NCBI GenBank assembly: GCA_030604885.1
Contig: JAUVUZ010000013.1
Location: 64,387 to 97,273, forward strand
Origin: Alphaproteobacteria bacterium
Lineage (GTDB): Bacteria > Pseudomonadota > Alphaproteobacteria > Rhodospirillales > Rhodospirillaceae
Direction of reading: 5' to 3'
Length of the DNA: 32,887 bases
The notes under the pieces were generated by a model. The model did no database searches. It had not been told where the DNA came from and worked only from the letters and a program-made list of their open reading frames with translations. The translations under genes were made by a program, and so were the position numbers. Below are positions 16,223 to 25,804 of the stretch, piece after piece. The first letter of the stretch is position 1. Every line of letters starts with the position of its first letter.

Positions 16223-18198
16223 CGCGCCTCTCCCCCCGCCCGCACCAGATGCGCTTCCTCGATCCGCCGCACCTCGGCGGCGGGCACCATGTAGTCCACG
16301 TCGCGGTCGAAGGCGCGCCACACGAACGACGCCACCGCGCCCAGCGCCCCCGCGATCGCCAGCCACCAGATGTGCCACACCATGGCGAAGCCGAAGGCGG
16401 TGAGGAAGCCGCTGATGACGAAGCCGACGGCGGTGTTGCGCGGCATGTGGATGTCGGCGTAGTCGGCGGGCGGGGAAATCTGCTCGCCGCGCGCCTTGCT
16501 GGCGTTCCAGCTGTCGATGCCGTAGACCTCGGGGATGCGCGCGAAGTTGTAGAACGGCGGCGGCGAGGCCATCGACCATTCGAGGGTGCGGCCGTTCCAC
16601 GGATCGCCGGTGAGATCGAGGCGCTGCGCGCGGTTGCGGATCGACACCACCAGTTGCACCACCGTCAGCACCACGCCGAGGCCGATGATCGCGGTGCCCA
16701 CCGAGGCGGCGATCAGCCACGGCTGCCACGCCGGGTCGGCGATGTGGTTGAGGCGGCGCGTCATGCCCATCAGGCCGAGGGCGTAGAGCGGCATGAACGC
16801 GATGTAGAACCCCACCAGCCAGCACCAGAACGACGCCTTACCCAGACGCTCGTCCAGGGTGAAGCCGAACGCCTTGGGGAACCAGTAGTTCAGCCCGGCG
16901 AGATAGCCGAACAGCGCGCCGCCGATGATGACGTTGTGGAAGTGGGCGACCAGGAACAGGCTGTTGTGCAGCACGAAATCCGCCCCCGGCATCGCCAGCA
17001 GCACGCCGGTCATGCCGCCGATGGCGAAGGTGACGATGAAGCCGATGGTCCACAGCAGCGGCGGCGTGAAGTGCAGCCGCCCGCGATACATGGTGAACAG
17101 CCAGTTGAACACCTTCACCCCGGTGGGGATGGCGATGAACATCGTCGAGATGCCGAAGAACGCGTTGACGTTCGCGCCCGCGCCCATGGTGAAGAAGTGG
17201 TGCAGCCACACCACGAACGACAGCACGGTGATGCCCACCAGCGCCCACACCATGAAGCGATAGCCGAACAGCCGCTTTTCCGAAAACGTCGCGGTGACCT
17301 CGGAGAAGATGCCGAACGCCGGGAGGATGAGGATGTAGACCTCCGGATGCCCCCACGCCCAGAACAGGTTGACGTACATCATCTGCGAGCCGCCCAGGTC
17401 GTTGGTGAAGAAGTGGGCGTCGAGGTAGCGGTCCATCCCCAGCAGCGCCAGGGTCACGGTGAGGATCGGGAAGGCGGCGATGATGAGGACGTTGGTGCAC
17501 AGCGCCGACCAGGTGAAGATCGGCATCTCCATCAGCTTCATCCCCGGCGCGCGCATGCGCAGGATGGTGACGAAGAAGTTGACGCCGGTGAGCAGCGATC
17601 CCAAACCGGCGATCTGCAACGACCAGATGTAGTAGTCCACCCCCACGTCGGGGCTGTAGGCGATGCCCGATAGCGGCGGATAGGCGGCCCAGCCGGTCTT
17701 GGCGAACTCGCCCACCACCAGCGACACGTTGACCAGCGCCGCGCCCGAGGCGGTGAGCCAGAACGACAGCGAGTTGAGGAACGGATAGGCGACGTCGCGG
17801 GCGCCGATCTGCAACGGCACGATCAGGTTGGTGAGGCCCGCCACGAACGGCATGGCGACGAAAAAGATCATGATCACGCCGTGGGCGGTGAACACCTGGT
17901 CGTAATGCTCGGGCGGCAGGTAGCCGGTGTTCTCGCCCACCGCGATCATCTGGTGGGTGCGCATCATCACCGCGTCGGCGAAGCCGCGCAGCAGCATCAC
18001 CAGCGCCAGGACGATGTACATGATGCCGATCTTCTTGTGGTCCACCGAGGTGATGTACTCGGTCCACAGCCAGCGCCAGCGCCCGAGCCTGGTGACGAGG
18101 GCGGCGAGGGCGAGGCCGCCCAGCATCACCCCGGCCCCGGCACCCATGATGATGGGGTCGTGGAAGGGGATCGCGTCGAGGGTGAGCTTGCCGAACAT
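16219..18198 (-). CDS. cyoB: Cytochrome bo3-type quinol oxidase subunit I
   Basis: A 659-residue catalytic heme-copper subunit that reduces oxygen to water and pumps protons. The CuB and heme ligand motifs are intact: [43 protein letters not shown] and [10 protein letters not shown]. The N terminus [16 protein letters not shown] matches the family start. I prefer ATG 18198, with AAGGAG five bases upstream, over the GTG at 18204, which would have the ribosome site directly against it. It starts two bases after the cyoA stop. Confidence 0.97.
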   Translation of the reverse strand: MFGKLTLDAIPFHDPIIMGAGAGVMLGGLALAALVTRLGRWRWLWTEYITSVDHKKIGIMYIVLALVMLLRGFADAVMMRTHQMIAVGENTGYLPPEHYDQVFTAHGVIMIFFVAMPFVAGLTNLIVPLQIGARDVAYPFLNSLSFWLTASGAALVNVSLVVGEFAKTGWAAYPPLSGIAYSPDVGVDYYIWSLQIAGLGSLLTGVNFFVTILRMRAPGMKLMEMPIFTWSALCTNVLIIAAFPILTVTLALLGMDRYLDAHFFTNDLGGSQMMYVNLFWAWGHPEVYILILPAFGIFSEVTATFSEKRLFGYRFMVWALVGITVLSFVVWLHHFFTMGAGANVNAFFGISTMFIAIPTGVKVFNWLFTMYRGRLHFTPPLLWTIGFIVTFAIGGMTGVLLAMPGADFVLHNSLFLVAHFHNVIIGGALFGYLAGLNYWFPKAFGFTLDERLGKASFWCWLVGFYIAFMPLYALGLMGMTRRLNHIADPAWQPWLIAASVGTAIIGLGVVLTVVQLVVSIRNRAQRLDLTGDPWNGRTLEWSMASPPPFYNFARIPEVYGIDSWNASKARGEQISPPADYADIHMPRNTAVGFVISGFLTAFGFAMVWHIWWLAIAGALGAVASFVWRAFDRDVDYMVPAAEVRRIEEAHLVRAGGEAR

Positions 18199-18200
18199 CG

Positions 18201-19106
18201 TCACTCCTTGGTCTCGACCGGGTGGCCCCCGTGGGGGGCGCGGTGCGGCGCGCCCGGGCCGGTGCCCGCGCGGTATTTGTCGATCAGGCTTTCATAGAAC
18301 CCCGGAACCACCGACGCGTAATGCTCCACCGGGTGGCTTTCCGACGGCGCGGCGAGGGCGGCGTAGCTCTCCCAGTCGAGGCCGCGACCGGAGGCCCGCA
18401 CCGCCGCCACCCAGGCGTCGAAGCCCTCCTGCGGCATCGCCCGCGCGGTGAAGCGCATGCCCGAGAAGCCGCGCCCGCTGTAGTTGGCGGAAATGCCGGG
18501 GTACTCGCCGCTCTTGTCGGCGATCAGGTGCAGGCGGTTGGTCATCCCCGCCATGGCGTAGATCTGGCTGCCGAGGCGCGGGATGAAGAAGGAGTTCATC
18601 ACCGAATCCGAGGTCACCGAGAACGCCACCGGCACGTTCACCGGCATCGCCATCTCGTTGACCGAGGCGATGCCGAGTTCGGGGTAGACGAACAGCCATT
18701 TCCAGTCGAGCGCCACCACCTCGACCTTGATCGGCGGGTGATCGGACTCGATCGGCCGCTTCGGGTCCAACTCGTGGGTGGAGGTCCAGGCGCCCACCGC
18801 CATGAAGGTGACGATGACGAAGGGAATGCCCCACACCACCGCCTCCAGGCGCTGTTCGGATTCCCAGTCGGGGGTGTATTTGGCCTGCCGCCCGGCGCGG
18901 AACCACCAGGGGAACAGCAGCGCCATCACGATCACCGGAAGCACCACCACCAGCATCCACAGGGTGGAGGAGACGATCAGCGCGCGGTTCTGAACGCCGA
19001 TCTCGCCGCGCGGGTCGAGCAGCGCGAAATCGCAGCCGCCGAGAAGCGCCACGGCCGCGCCCGCGAACGCCAGGTGTCGTAGCCAATTTCGCTTGGGTCT
19101 GGTCAT
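18201..19106 (-). CDS. cyoA: Cytochrome bo3-type quinol oxidase subunit II
   Basis: A 301-residue lipoprotein-type subunit II with lipobox LLGGC (Cys25), two membrane helices (about 40-62 and 80-104) and a periplasmic cupredoxin domain. The domain has [27 protein letters not shown] and no CuA ligand set, as expected for a quinol rather than cytochrome c oxidase. The start at 19106 (MTRPKRNW) gives a normal signal peptide. It is the first gene of cyoABCDE and diverges from the glycan operon. Confidence 0.95.
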   Translation of the reverse strand: MTRPKRNWLRHLAFAGAAVALLGGCDFALLDPRGEIGVQNRALIVSSTLWMLVVVLPVIVMALLFPWWFRAGRQAKYTPDWESEQRLEAVVWGIPFVIVTFMAVGAWTSTHELDPKRPIESDHPPIKVEVVALDWKWLFVYPELGIASVNEMAMPVNVPVAFSVTSDSVMNSFFIPRLGSQIYAMAGMTNRLHLIADKSGEYPGISANYSGRGFSGMRFTARAMPQEGFDAWVAAVRASGRGLDWESYAALAAPSESHPVEHYASVVPGFYESLIDKYRAGTGPGAPHRAPHGGHPVETKE

Positions 19107-19350
19107 CGTCCCCACTCGGTCCGCGCCGGCCGGATCGCCCCGGCGACGGGGGTTAACCGACGGGAGCGGCCAAGGGTTCCCGAGAAATCCGGACAAGACC
19201 GAAACTGCGCTTCAAGCCACTGGAAGAACGGAATTTTTCGTTAACGGCGCGGCAATGGCGCGATCCCCGGATCGGCAGGAACAAAACCGCGAACGCCGGA
19301 TTGTCTCCCACTGCTGCACACGCACCACGATCATCGACGGAGTTTTTGAC
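19107..19350. other. Divergent intergenic region between cyoA and the glycan operon
   Basis: This 244-base region must hold the control elements for both operons. I see no confident -35/-10 pair on either strand and no convincing FNR- or ArcA-like site. The middle (about 19230-19243) is locally AT-rich, with a run of T followed by GTTAAC, and is the best place to look for a promoter. Confidence 0.4.
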
Positions 19351-20448
19351 ATGGCCACCTACCTCCTCACCGGGGGTGCCGGCTTCATCGGCCGTCATCT
19401 GTGCCTGGAACTGCTCGCCCACGGCCATCGGGTCCGGGTCGTCGACTCCCTCGTCTCCCAGGTTCACGGCGGCCGCCCGCCGTCGCTTCCGGCGGAGGTC
19501 GAGTTCTACGAAGGGGGGCTGCGGGAGACGCAGCTGCTCGACATCGCCCTCGACGGCGCGGACGGGGTGTTCCACCTCGCCGCCGAGGTCGGCGTCGGCC
19601 AAAGCATGTACGAGATCGTCCGCTACGTCGGCGGCAACGACCTCGCCACCGCCTACCTGCTGGAGCGCCTGATCGAAAAGCCGGTGCGCCGCCTGGTGGT
19701 GGCCTCGTCCATGAGCGTCTACGGCGAGGGCTGGTACCGCAGCGCCGACGGCGTGCCGGTGGCGGTGCGCCGCGAGCCGAACGGCGGCACCCGGTGGGAT
19801 CCGGCGGGGCCGGACGGCGTGGCGCTGGCGCCGCTGCCCACCGACGAGACCAAGCCGGTGGACCTCGCCTCGATCTACGCCCTCGGCAAATACATGCAGG
19901 AGCGCAGCTGCCTGATGATCGGCCGCGCCTACGGCATCGAGGCCGTGGCGCTGCGGCTGTTCAACGTGTTCGGGCCGGGGCAGGCGCTCTCCAATCCCTA
20001 CACCGGGGTGCTCGCCAACTTCGGCGCGCGGCTGCTGCACGGCGAGCCGCCGCTGGTGTTCGAGGACGGCCGCCAGCAGCGCGATTTCGTCCACGTGCGC
20101 GACGTCGCCCGCGCCTTCCGCCTGGCGATGGAGGCCGAGGGCGTGGACGGCGAAACCGTCAACGTCGGCAGCGGCCGCGCCTACGCCATCGCCGACGTGG
20201 CGACGATGCTGGCCGAAGCGATGGGCCGCCCCGCAATCGCCCCCGAGATCATCGGCAAGGCGCGCGCGGGCGACGTCCGCCACTGCTTCGCCGACATCCG
20301 CAAGGCCGAGCGCCTGCTGGGCTTCGCCCCCGCCGAACCGCTTGAGGACTCGCTCGCCGAGTTGGCGGCGTGGATCGCCGCCTCCGACGCGGAGGACGGC
20401 GGCGAGCACGCCCGCCGCCAGCTCGAAGCGCGCGGGCTGGTGGCATGA
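19351..20448 (+). CDS. NAD-dependent epimerase/dehydratase, dTDP-L-rhamnose 4-epimerase-like
   Basis: A 365-residue extended SDR. The Rossmann motif GGAGFIG is at 8-14, Ser120 lies in VASSMSVYGEG, and Tyr176-x3-Lys180 is the catalytic pair. GVGQSMYEIVRYV, FNVFGPGQALSNPYTGV and FEDGRQQRDFVHVRDVARA resemble dTDP-L-rhamnose 4-epimerases, which make dTDP-6-deoxy-L-talose. Those enzymes usually carry a small Cys-containing insert around residue 150; here it is replaced by WDPAGPDG. The start at 19351 has GGAG eight bases upstream. It is the first gene of the nine-gene operon and overlaps the next by 4 bases. The substrate is inferred only from similarity. Confidence 0.88.
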   Translation: MATYLLTGGAGFIGRHLCLELLAHGHRVRVVDSLVSQVHGGRPPSLPAEVEFYEGGLRETQLLDIALDGADGVFHLAAEVGVGQSMYEIVRYVGGNDLATAYLLERLIEKPVRRLVVASSMSVYGEGWYRSADGVPVAVRREPNGGTRWDPAGPDGVALAPLPTDETKPVDLASIYALGKYMQERSCLMIGRAYGIEAVALRLFNVFGPGQALSNPYTGVLANFGARLLHGEPPLVFEDGRQQRDFVHVRDVARAFRLAMEAEGVDGETVNVGSGRAYAIADVATMLAEAMGRPAIAPEIIGKARAGDVRHCFADIRKAERLLGFAPAEPLEDSLAELAAWIAASDAEDGGEHARRQLEARGLVA

Positions 20449-22451
20449 ACGGGCCGCTCTCCGGCGCGCGCGTCCCCGCCTTCGGTTTCGCCGAGTGGTT
20501 CCGCCCCGGCGAGCGGGAACGGGTGCGCGACGCCCTGGCGGGCCTCAAGGCCGCCGGGGCCAGCCACCTGCGCACCCACCTGTCGTGGGCCGAGTACCAC
20601 GCGCCGGGCGGCGCCGCGTGGTACGACTGGCTGATCCCCGCCCTCGGCCGCGAGATCGACCTGCTGCCGTGCGTCCACTACACCCCGCCGTCCCTCTCCC
20701 GCACCGGCGCCAGCTCCGGCGCGCCGCACCGGCTGAAGGACTACGCCGATTTCGTCGACATGGTGCTGACCCGCTACGGCGAGCACTTCTCCCACATCGA
20801 GCTGTGGAACGAACCCAACAACCTGCTCGACTGGGACTGGCGCGCCGACCCGGAGTGGGACCTGTTCTGCGAGATGATCGGCAACGCCGCCCACTGGGCC
20901 GAGCACCGGGGCTGGCGCGCGGTGCTCGGCGGCCCCTCGCCGTTCGACCCCCACTGGCTCGACCTGATGGGCCGTCGCGGCGTGCTCGGCGTGGTGTCGG
21001 CGGTGGGGCTGCACGGCTTCCCCGGCACCTGGAACAGCGCCGCCTCGGGCTGGACCGGCTGGGGCGCCCACGTGGCGGAAATGCGCGCGGTGCTCGACCG
21101 CCACAACCCGGCCGCCGAGGTGTGGATCACCGAGGCCGGATACTCCACCTGGCGCCACGACGAGGCGGAGCAGGCGCGGCGCTTCCGCGACGCCCTCGCC
21201 GCCCCCGCCGACCGCCTCTACTGGTACGGCTGGCAGGACATCCCGCGCGACGTGCCGGTGCAGGAAGGCCTCTACTTCGACCCCCGCCACTACCACATGG
21301 GCGTGACCGACGCCGCCGGGCGGCCCAAGCTGCTGCGCCGGATGCTGGAGGCGGAGGGCGTGCCCGGCCTCGCCCGCCTGCCCGCCCGCCCGCGCCGCGC
21401 GCCCGAACGGCCGGTGGCGGTGATCGGCGGCGCCGGGTTCATCGGCAGCAACCTCGCCGACGCCTTCGCCGCCGAGGGCACCGACGTGGTGGTGCTGGAC
21501 AACCTTTCCCGCCCCGGCGTGGAGGCCAACCTCGACTGGCTGAAGGGCCGCCACGACCGCCGCGTCCACCCCCTGCTCGCCGACGTGCGCGACGCGGCGG
21601 CGGTGGCCGAGGCGGTAAGCGGCGCCCGGGCGGTGTTCAACTTCGCCGCCCAGGTGGCGGTGACCACCAGCCTCGACGATCCGCTGCACGATTTCGCCGT
21701 CAACGTCGGCGGCACGCTGGGCGTGCTGGAGGCGGTGCGCCGCCACGCGCCCGAGGCGCCGGTGATCTTCGCCTCCACCAACAAGGTCTACGGCAACTTG
21801 GCCGACATCCCCCTCGACGACGCCGACGGCCGCCACCTGCCCGCCGACCCGGAGCTGCGCGCCCGGGGCGTCGCCGAGGACCGGCCGCTGGACTTCTGCA
21901 CCCCTTACGGCTGCTCCAAGGGCGCGGCGGACCAATACGTCCTCGACTACGCCAAGAGCTTCGGCCTCAAGACCGCGGTCCTGCGGATGAGCTGCATCTA
22001 CGGCCGCCGCCAGTTCGGCACCGAGGACCAGGGCTGGGTCGCCCACTTCCTGATCCGCGCCCTGGCGGGCGAGCCGATCGCGATCTTCGGCGACGGCCGA
22101 CAGGTGCGCGACGTGCTCGACGTGCGCGACGCGGTGGCGGCCTACCGCGCCGTGCTGGCGGGCATCGACGGCGTCGCGGGCCAAGCGTTCAACCTCGGCG
22201 GCGGCCCCGCCAACGCGGTGGCCCTCACCGACGTGCTGGCCGAGATCGCCGCCCGCACCGGCACCGCGCCGGAGATCCACCACCGCCCCTGGCGCACCGG
22301 CGACCAGCTCTATTTCGTCGCCGACACCCGCCGCCTCGCCCGCGCCACCGGCTGGGCGCCGCGCGTCGGCTGGCGCCAGGGCGTCGCCGACCTCGCCGAC
22401 TGGCTCGCCGCCGAGCGCGCCCCCACCCCCCGCCGGAGGCTCCGCGCATGA
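20445..22451 (+). CDS. Fusion: glycoside-hydrolase-like TIM barrel plus CDP-paratose-2-epimerase-like SDR
   Basis: A 668-residue two-domain protein. Residues ~1-305 look like a clan-A glycoside hydrolase (GH39-like) barrel. Glu123 in LWNEPNN is placed as acid/base and Glu230 in WITEAGYSTWR as nucleophile, so both catalytic positions are kept. A Pro/Arg linker (~310-322) joins an extended SDR (323-668) with GGAGFIG (328-334) and Tyr488-x3-Lys492. Its NKVYGNL, TPYGCSKGAADQYV, CIYGRRQFGTEDQGWVAHF and GDGRQVRDVLDV closely resemble CDP-paratose 2-epimerases. The frame is continuous across the junction, and upstream and downstream genes overlap by 4 bases. A hydrolase domain fused to a nucleotide-sugar epimerase is unusual; it may act as a glycosyl-binding or transglycosylating domain. 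No signal peptide is seen, so it is cytoplasmic. Confidence 0.88.
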   Translation: MNGPLSGARVPAFGFAEWFRPGERERVRDALAGLKAAGASHLRTHLSWAEYHAPGGAAWYDWLIPALGREIDLLPCVHYTPPSLSRTGASSGAPHRLKDYADFVDMVLTRYGEHFSHIELWNEPNNLLDWDWRADPEWDLFCEMIGNAAHWAEHRGWRAVLGGPSPFDPHWLDLMGRRGVLGVVSAVGLHGFPGTWNSAASGWTGWGAHVAEMRAVLDRHNPAAEVWITEAGYSTWRHDEAEQARRFRDALAAPADRLYWYGWQDIPRDVPVQEGLYFDPRHYHMGVTDAAGRPKLLRRMLEAEGVPGLARLPARPRRAPERPVAVIGGAGFIGSNLADAFAAEGTDVVVLDNLSRPGVEANLDWLKGRHDRRVHPLLADVRDAAAVAEAVSGARAVFNFAAQVAVTTSLDDPLHDFAVNVGGTLGVLEAVRRHAPEAPVIFASTNKVYGNLADIPLDDADGRHLPADPELRARGVAEDRPLDFCTPYGCSKGAADQYVLDYAKSFGLKTAVLRMSCIYGRRQFGTEDQGWVAHFLIRALAGEPIAIFGDGRQVRDVLDVRDAVAAYRAVLAGIDGVAGQAFNLGGGPANAVALTDVLAEIAARTGTAPEIHHRPWRTGDQLYFVADTRRLARATGWAPRVGWRQGVADLADWLAAERAPTPRRRLRA

Positions 22452-23581
22452 CCCTCGCCCTTCGTCCCGCGCCGCGCCGCCTCGCCCATCCCCCGCCGAA
22501 GACCGCATTGGAGGCACGGCGGGTGCTCGTCACCCTCGACGCGGTGGGCGGCGTCGGCCGCTACGCGGTGGACTTGGCGCGCGGCCTCGGCGACCGCGGC
22601 GTCGACACCCTGCTGCTGGGCTTCGGCCCCCCTCCGCAGCCCGAGTTCGCCGCCGAGTGCCGCGCCCTGCCGCGCGCCGAACTGGCGTGGAGCGACGCCG
22701 GGCTGGACTGGGCCGACGACGCCGACGCGGCGGCGCAGACCGCCGCCCTCGACGCCCAGATTTCCGCGTGGCGGCCCGATCTGGTCCACCTCAACGCCCC
22801 GGCCCTCGCCGCCGATCTCGACACCCCGGTGCCGGTGGTGGCGGCGCTGCACTCCTGCACCGCCACCTGGTGGGCGGCGGTCAAGGGCACGCCCCTGCCG
22901 CCCGACTGGCACGCGCGGCGCGACCGCGTCGCCCGGGGCCTCGCCCGCGCCTGCCGGGTGGTGGTGCCGAGCGCCGCCTTCGGCGCGGCGGCGCGGCGGG
23001 TCTACGGGCCGCTGCCGCACCTGCGGGTGGTGCCCAACGCGGCGGCGGCGCGCAGCGGCGACAACGCGGGCGACCCGTTCGTGTTCGCCGCCGCCCGCTG
23101 GTGGGACGAAGGCAAGGACGCCGCCGCCCTCGACGCCGCCGCCGCCCTGTGCCGCTGGCCGGTGTTCATGGCCGGGCCGCTCGAAAGCCCGTCGGGCCAG
23201 CGCGTCGCCCTCGCCCACGCCCACGCCAGGGGCGCCCTGCCCGCGGCGATGGTGGCCGACACCATGGCGCGGGCGGCGATTTTCGTCTCCCCCTCGCGCT
23301 ACGAGCCGTTCGGTCTGGCGGCGCTGGAGGCCGCCACGGCGGGGGCGGCGCTGGTGCTGGCGGACATCCCCACCTACCGGGAAATCTGGGCGGGCGCCGC
23401 CGCCTTCGTGCCGCCGGGCGACGCCCCGGCGCTCGCCGCCGCGGTGAACGCCCTGGCGGACGATCTCGCCCTGCGCCGCCGCCTCGCGGCGCGGGCGCGG
23501 TCGGTGGCGGCGCGCTACGGCGTGGCGCGGCAGGCGGAGGCGATCCGGGCGGTGCATGCCGAAGCGATGCGGGAAACCTGA
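22448..23581 (+). CDS. GT4-type glycosyltransferase (GT-B fold)
   Basis: A 377-residue retaining-type glycosyltransferase. The N-terminal domain has the acceptor-side glycine motif GGVGRYA (34-40), and the C-terminal domain carries the EX7E motif Glu286...Glu294 (SRYEPFGLAALEAA) that binds the nucleotide-sugar donor. The first ~24 residues are a Pro/Arg-rich leader before the first beta strand; the ATGA overlap with the fusion gene supports the given start. It is cytosolic. Donor and acceptor are not predictable. Confidence 0.88.
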   Translation: MTLALRPAPRRLAHPPPKTALEARRVLVTLDAVGGVGRYAVDLARGLGDRGVDTLLLGFGPPPQPEFAAECRALPRAELAWSDAGLDWADDADAAAQTAALDAQISAWRPDLVHLNAPALAADLDTPVPVVAALHSCTATWWAAVKGTPLPPDWHARRDRVARGLARACRVVVPSAAFGAAARRVYGPLPHLRVVPNAAAARSGDNAGDPFVFAAARWWDEGKDAAALDAAAALCRWPVFMAGPLESPSGQRVALAHAHARGALPAAMVADTMARAAIFVSPSRYEPFGLAALEAATAGAALVLADIPTYREIWAGAAAFVPPGDAPALAAAVNALADDLALRRRLAARARSVAARYGVARQAEAIRAVHAEAMRET

Positions 23582-23585
23582 ACCG

Positions 23586-24713
23586 ATGCGCGTGATCCTC
23601 TACGTCCACTCCCTGGTGTCCGACTGGAACCACGGCAACGCCCACTTCCTGCGCGGCGTCGCCCGCGAACTGGTGGCCGACGGCCACGACGTGCTCGCCC
23701 TCGAGCCGGAGGACGGCTGGAGCCGCGCCAACCTCGTCGCCGACCAGGGCGAGGCGCCGCTCGCGGCGTTCGCCGCCCTGTTCCCCGAGTTGCGCTCCGC
23801 CACCTACGGCCCCGGCTTCGACCACGCGGCGGCGCTCTCCGGCGCCGATCTGGCGATCGCCCACGAATGGACCGACCCGGCGGTGCTGGCCGAACTGGGC
23901 CGCCTGCGGCGGGAGGGCGACTTCACCCTGCTGTTCCATGACACCCACCACCGCGCGGTGAGCGCCGCCGAGGCGATCGCGGGCCTCGCCATCGCCGAAT
24001 GCGACGCGGTGCTGGCGTTCGGCGAAAGCCTGGCGAAGCGCTACCGCGCCCACGGCTGGGGGCGCCAGGTGGCGGTGTGGCACGAGGCCGCCGACACCCG
24101 CCGCTTCCGCCCTCCGGAAACCGACGCGGCGCGGGAGGGCGACCTGATCTGGATCGGCAACTGGGGCGACGGCGAGCGCGCCGCCGAGCTGGAGGAATTC
24201 CTGTTCGGCCCGGCGCGGCGGCTCGGCCTGCGGGGCGAGGTGCGCGGCGTGCGCTATCCCCCCGAGGCGCTGGCGAAGCTTGCCGAGACCGGCCTCGCCT
24301 ACCGGGGCTGGATCGCCAACGCCGAGGTGCCCGAGGCGTTCGCCCGCTTCAAGGCCACCGTCCACGTGCCGCGCCGCCCCTACGCGGAGGCGCTGCCGGG
24401 CATCCCGACGATCCGGATGTTCGAGGCGCTGGCCTGCGGCATCCCCCTGGTGGCGGCGCCGTGGCAGGATTCGGAAGGGCTGTTCCGCGACGGCGACTAC
24501 CTCGAGGCGGCGGACGGCGCGGCGATGACCCGCCACCTGCGCATGCTGCGCGACGACCCGACGGCGGGGGCCGAGATCGCCGCCCGGGGCCTCGCCACGG
24601 TGCGGGCACGGCACACCTGCCGCCACCGCGTCGAGGAACTCTACCGCCTCCTCGCCGTTCACGGTACGGCGCGTGTCCGCGCCGCACTGGCTTCCAAGGA
24701 GACGACGTCATGA
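23586..24713 (+). CDS. CgeB-family glycosyltransferase A
   Basis: A 375-residue GT-B protein of the CgeB / Glyco_trans_1_2 kind. The N terminus YVHSLVSDWNHGNAHFLRG matches the other two CgeB-like proteins of the operon (W-x-x-G-x-A pattern, then GHDVLALEPED). The C-terminal donor-site motif is IRMFEALACGIPLVAAPW. WIGNWGDGER marks the start of the second Rossmann domain. The start at 23586 (MRV) is 4 bases after the GT4 stop; the frame is open a little further upstream but overlaps GT4. No membrane helix is visible. Confidence 0.83.
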   Translation: MRVILYVHSLVSDWNHGNAHFLRGVARELVADGHDVLALEPEDGWSRANLVADQGEAPLAAFAALFPELRSATYGPGFDHAAALSGADLAIAHEWTDPAVLAELGRLRREGDFTLLFHDTHHRAVSAAEAIAGLAIAECDAVLAFGESLAKRYRAHGWGRQVAVWHEAADTRRFRPPETDAAREGDLIWIGNWGDGERAAELEEFLFGPARRLGLRGEVRGVRYPPEALAKLAETGLAYRGWIANAEVPEAFARFKATVHVPRRPYAEALPGIPTIRMFEALACGIPLVAAPWQDSEGLFRDGDYLEAADGAAMTRHLRMLRDDPTAGAEIAARGLATVRARHTCRHRVEELYRLLAVHGTARVRAALASKETTS

Positions 24714-25804
24714 AACTCGCGGTCTACGGCTCCAGCCTGCTGTCCGCCTACTGGAACGGCGCGGCCACCTATTATCGCGGCATTCTCGGCGCCCTGGCGG
24801 CGCGCGGGGTGGAGGTGACGTTCTTCGAGCCGGACGCCCTCGACCGCCAGCAGCACCGCGACATCGACCCGCCCGACTGGTGCCGCGTGGTGGTCTACCC
24901 CGCCACCCCGGAGGGGGTCGCGGCGGCGACCGCCGAGGCGGCGGCGGCCGACGTGGCGGTCAAGACCAGCGGCGTGGGTTACGCCGACGACGCGCTGCTG
25001 GAACAGGTGTTCGCCCACGCCCGCGACGACGCCCTCAAGGTGTGGTGGGACGTGGACGCCCCGGCCACCCTCGCCGAAATCGCCGACGACGACACCCACC
25101 CGCTGCGCGCCGCCCTGCCGGAGCTGGACCTGGTGCTCACCTACGGCGGCGGCGACGTGGTGTGCCGCCGCTACGCCGCCCTCGGCGCCAAGGACTGCGT
25201 GGCGGTGTACAACGGCCTCGACCCGGCCACCCACCACCCGGTGCCGCCGGAGCCGCGCTTCACCTGCGATCTCGGCCTGCTCGCCAACCGCCTGCCCGAC
25301 CGCGAGGAACGCATCGACCGGTTCTTCCTCGAACCGGCGGCGGAACTGCCCGACGCGCGCTTCCTCCTCGGCGGTTCGGGGTGGGACGACAAGACGGTGC
25401 CGCCCGGGGTGCTCAAGCTCGGCCACGTCGGCACCGCGTTCCACAACGCCTTCAACTGCTCCGCCCGCGCGGTGCTCAACGTCAACCGCGCGAGCATGGC
25501 GCAGACCGGCTATTCGCCGCCCACCCGCCTGTTCGAGGCGGCGGGCGCGGGCGCCTGCGTCATCACCGACGCGTGGCGCGGCGTCGAGATGTTCCTCACC
25601 CCCGGCGAGGAGGTGCTGGTGGCGCGCGACGGCGCCGACGTGGTGGACGCCCTGGGCGAGCTGACGCCGGAGCGGGCGCGGGAAATCGGCGCCGCCGCCC
25701 TCGACCGGGTGCGCGCCGAGCACACCTACGCCCGCCGCGCCGAGGCGCTGGCGGAAACCCTCACCGCCGCGCTGGCGGCCAAACGCGGAGACCGCGCGGC
25801 ATGA
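24710..25804 (+). CDS. CgeB-family glycosyltransferase B
   Basis: A 364-residue second CgeB-like protein. It opens with YGSSLLSAYWNGAATYYRG and VEVTFFEPDALDRQQHRD; the latter resembles protein C (LTFLERDVPWYAAHRD). The donor motif is TRLFEAAGAGACVITDAW. A DVDAPATL segment corresponds to the DIDTPVTL of protein C, so B and C are closer to each other than to A. Start and stop both form ATGA overlaps with neighbours. Confidence 0.83.
   Translation: MKLAVYGSSLLSAYWNGAATYYRGILGALAARGVEVTFFEPDALDRQQHRDIDPPDWCRVVVYPATPEGVAAATAEAAAADVAVKTSGVGYADDALLEQVFAHARDDALKVWWDVDAPATLAEIADDDTHPLRAALPELDLVLTYGGGDVVCRRYAALGAKDCVAVYNGLDPATHHPVPPEPRFTCDLGLLANRLPDREERIDRFFLEPAAELPDARFLLGGSGWDDKTVPPGVLKLGHVGTAFHNAFNCSARAVLNVNRASMAQTGYSPPTRLFEAAGAGACVITDAWRGVEMFLTPGEEVLVARDGADVVDALGELTPERAREIGAAALDRVRAEHTYARRAEALAETLTAALAAKRGDRAA

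Noticed and set aside
18199-18204. GTG at 18204 as the cyoB start
   Set aside because: The AAGGAG ribosome site would abut it; ATG 18198 has proper spacing and the conserved MFGKL N terminus.
20181-22517. Antisense open frame of 778 codons opposite the fusion gene
   Set aside because: Low-complexity product with no motif; the sense strand has two complete enzyme domains.
23999-24709. Upstream extension of the second CgeB-like gene through the first
   Set aside because: It reads the first CgeB-like gene out of frame; the real start is the ATGA overlap at 24710.
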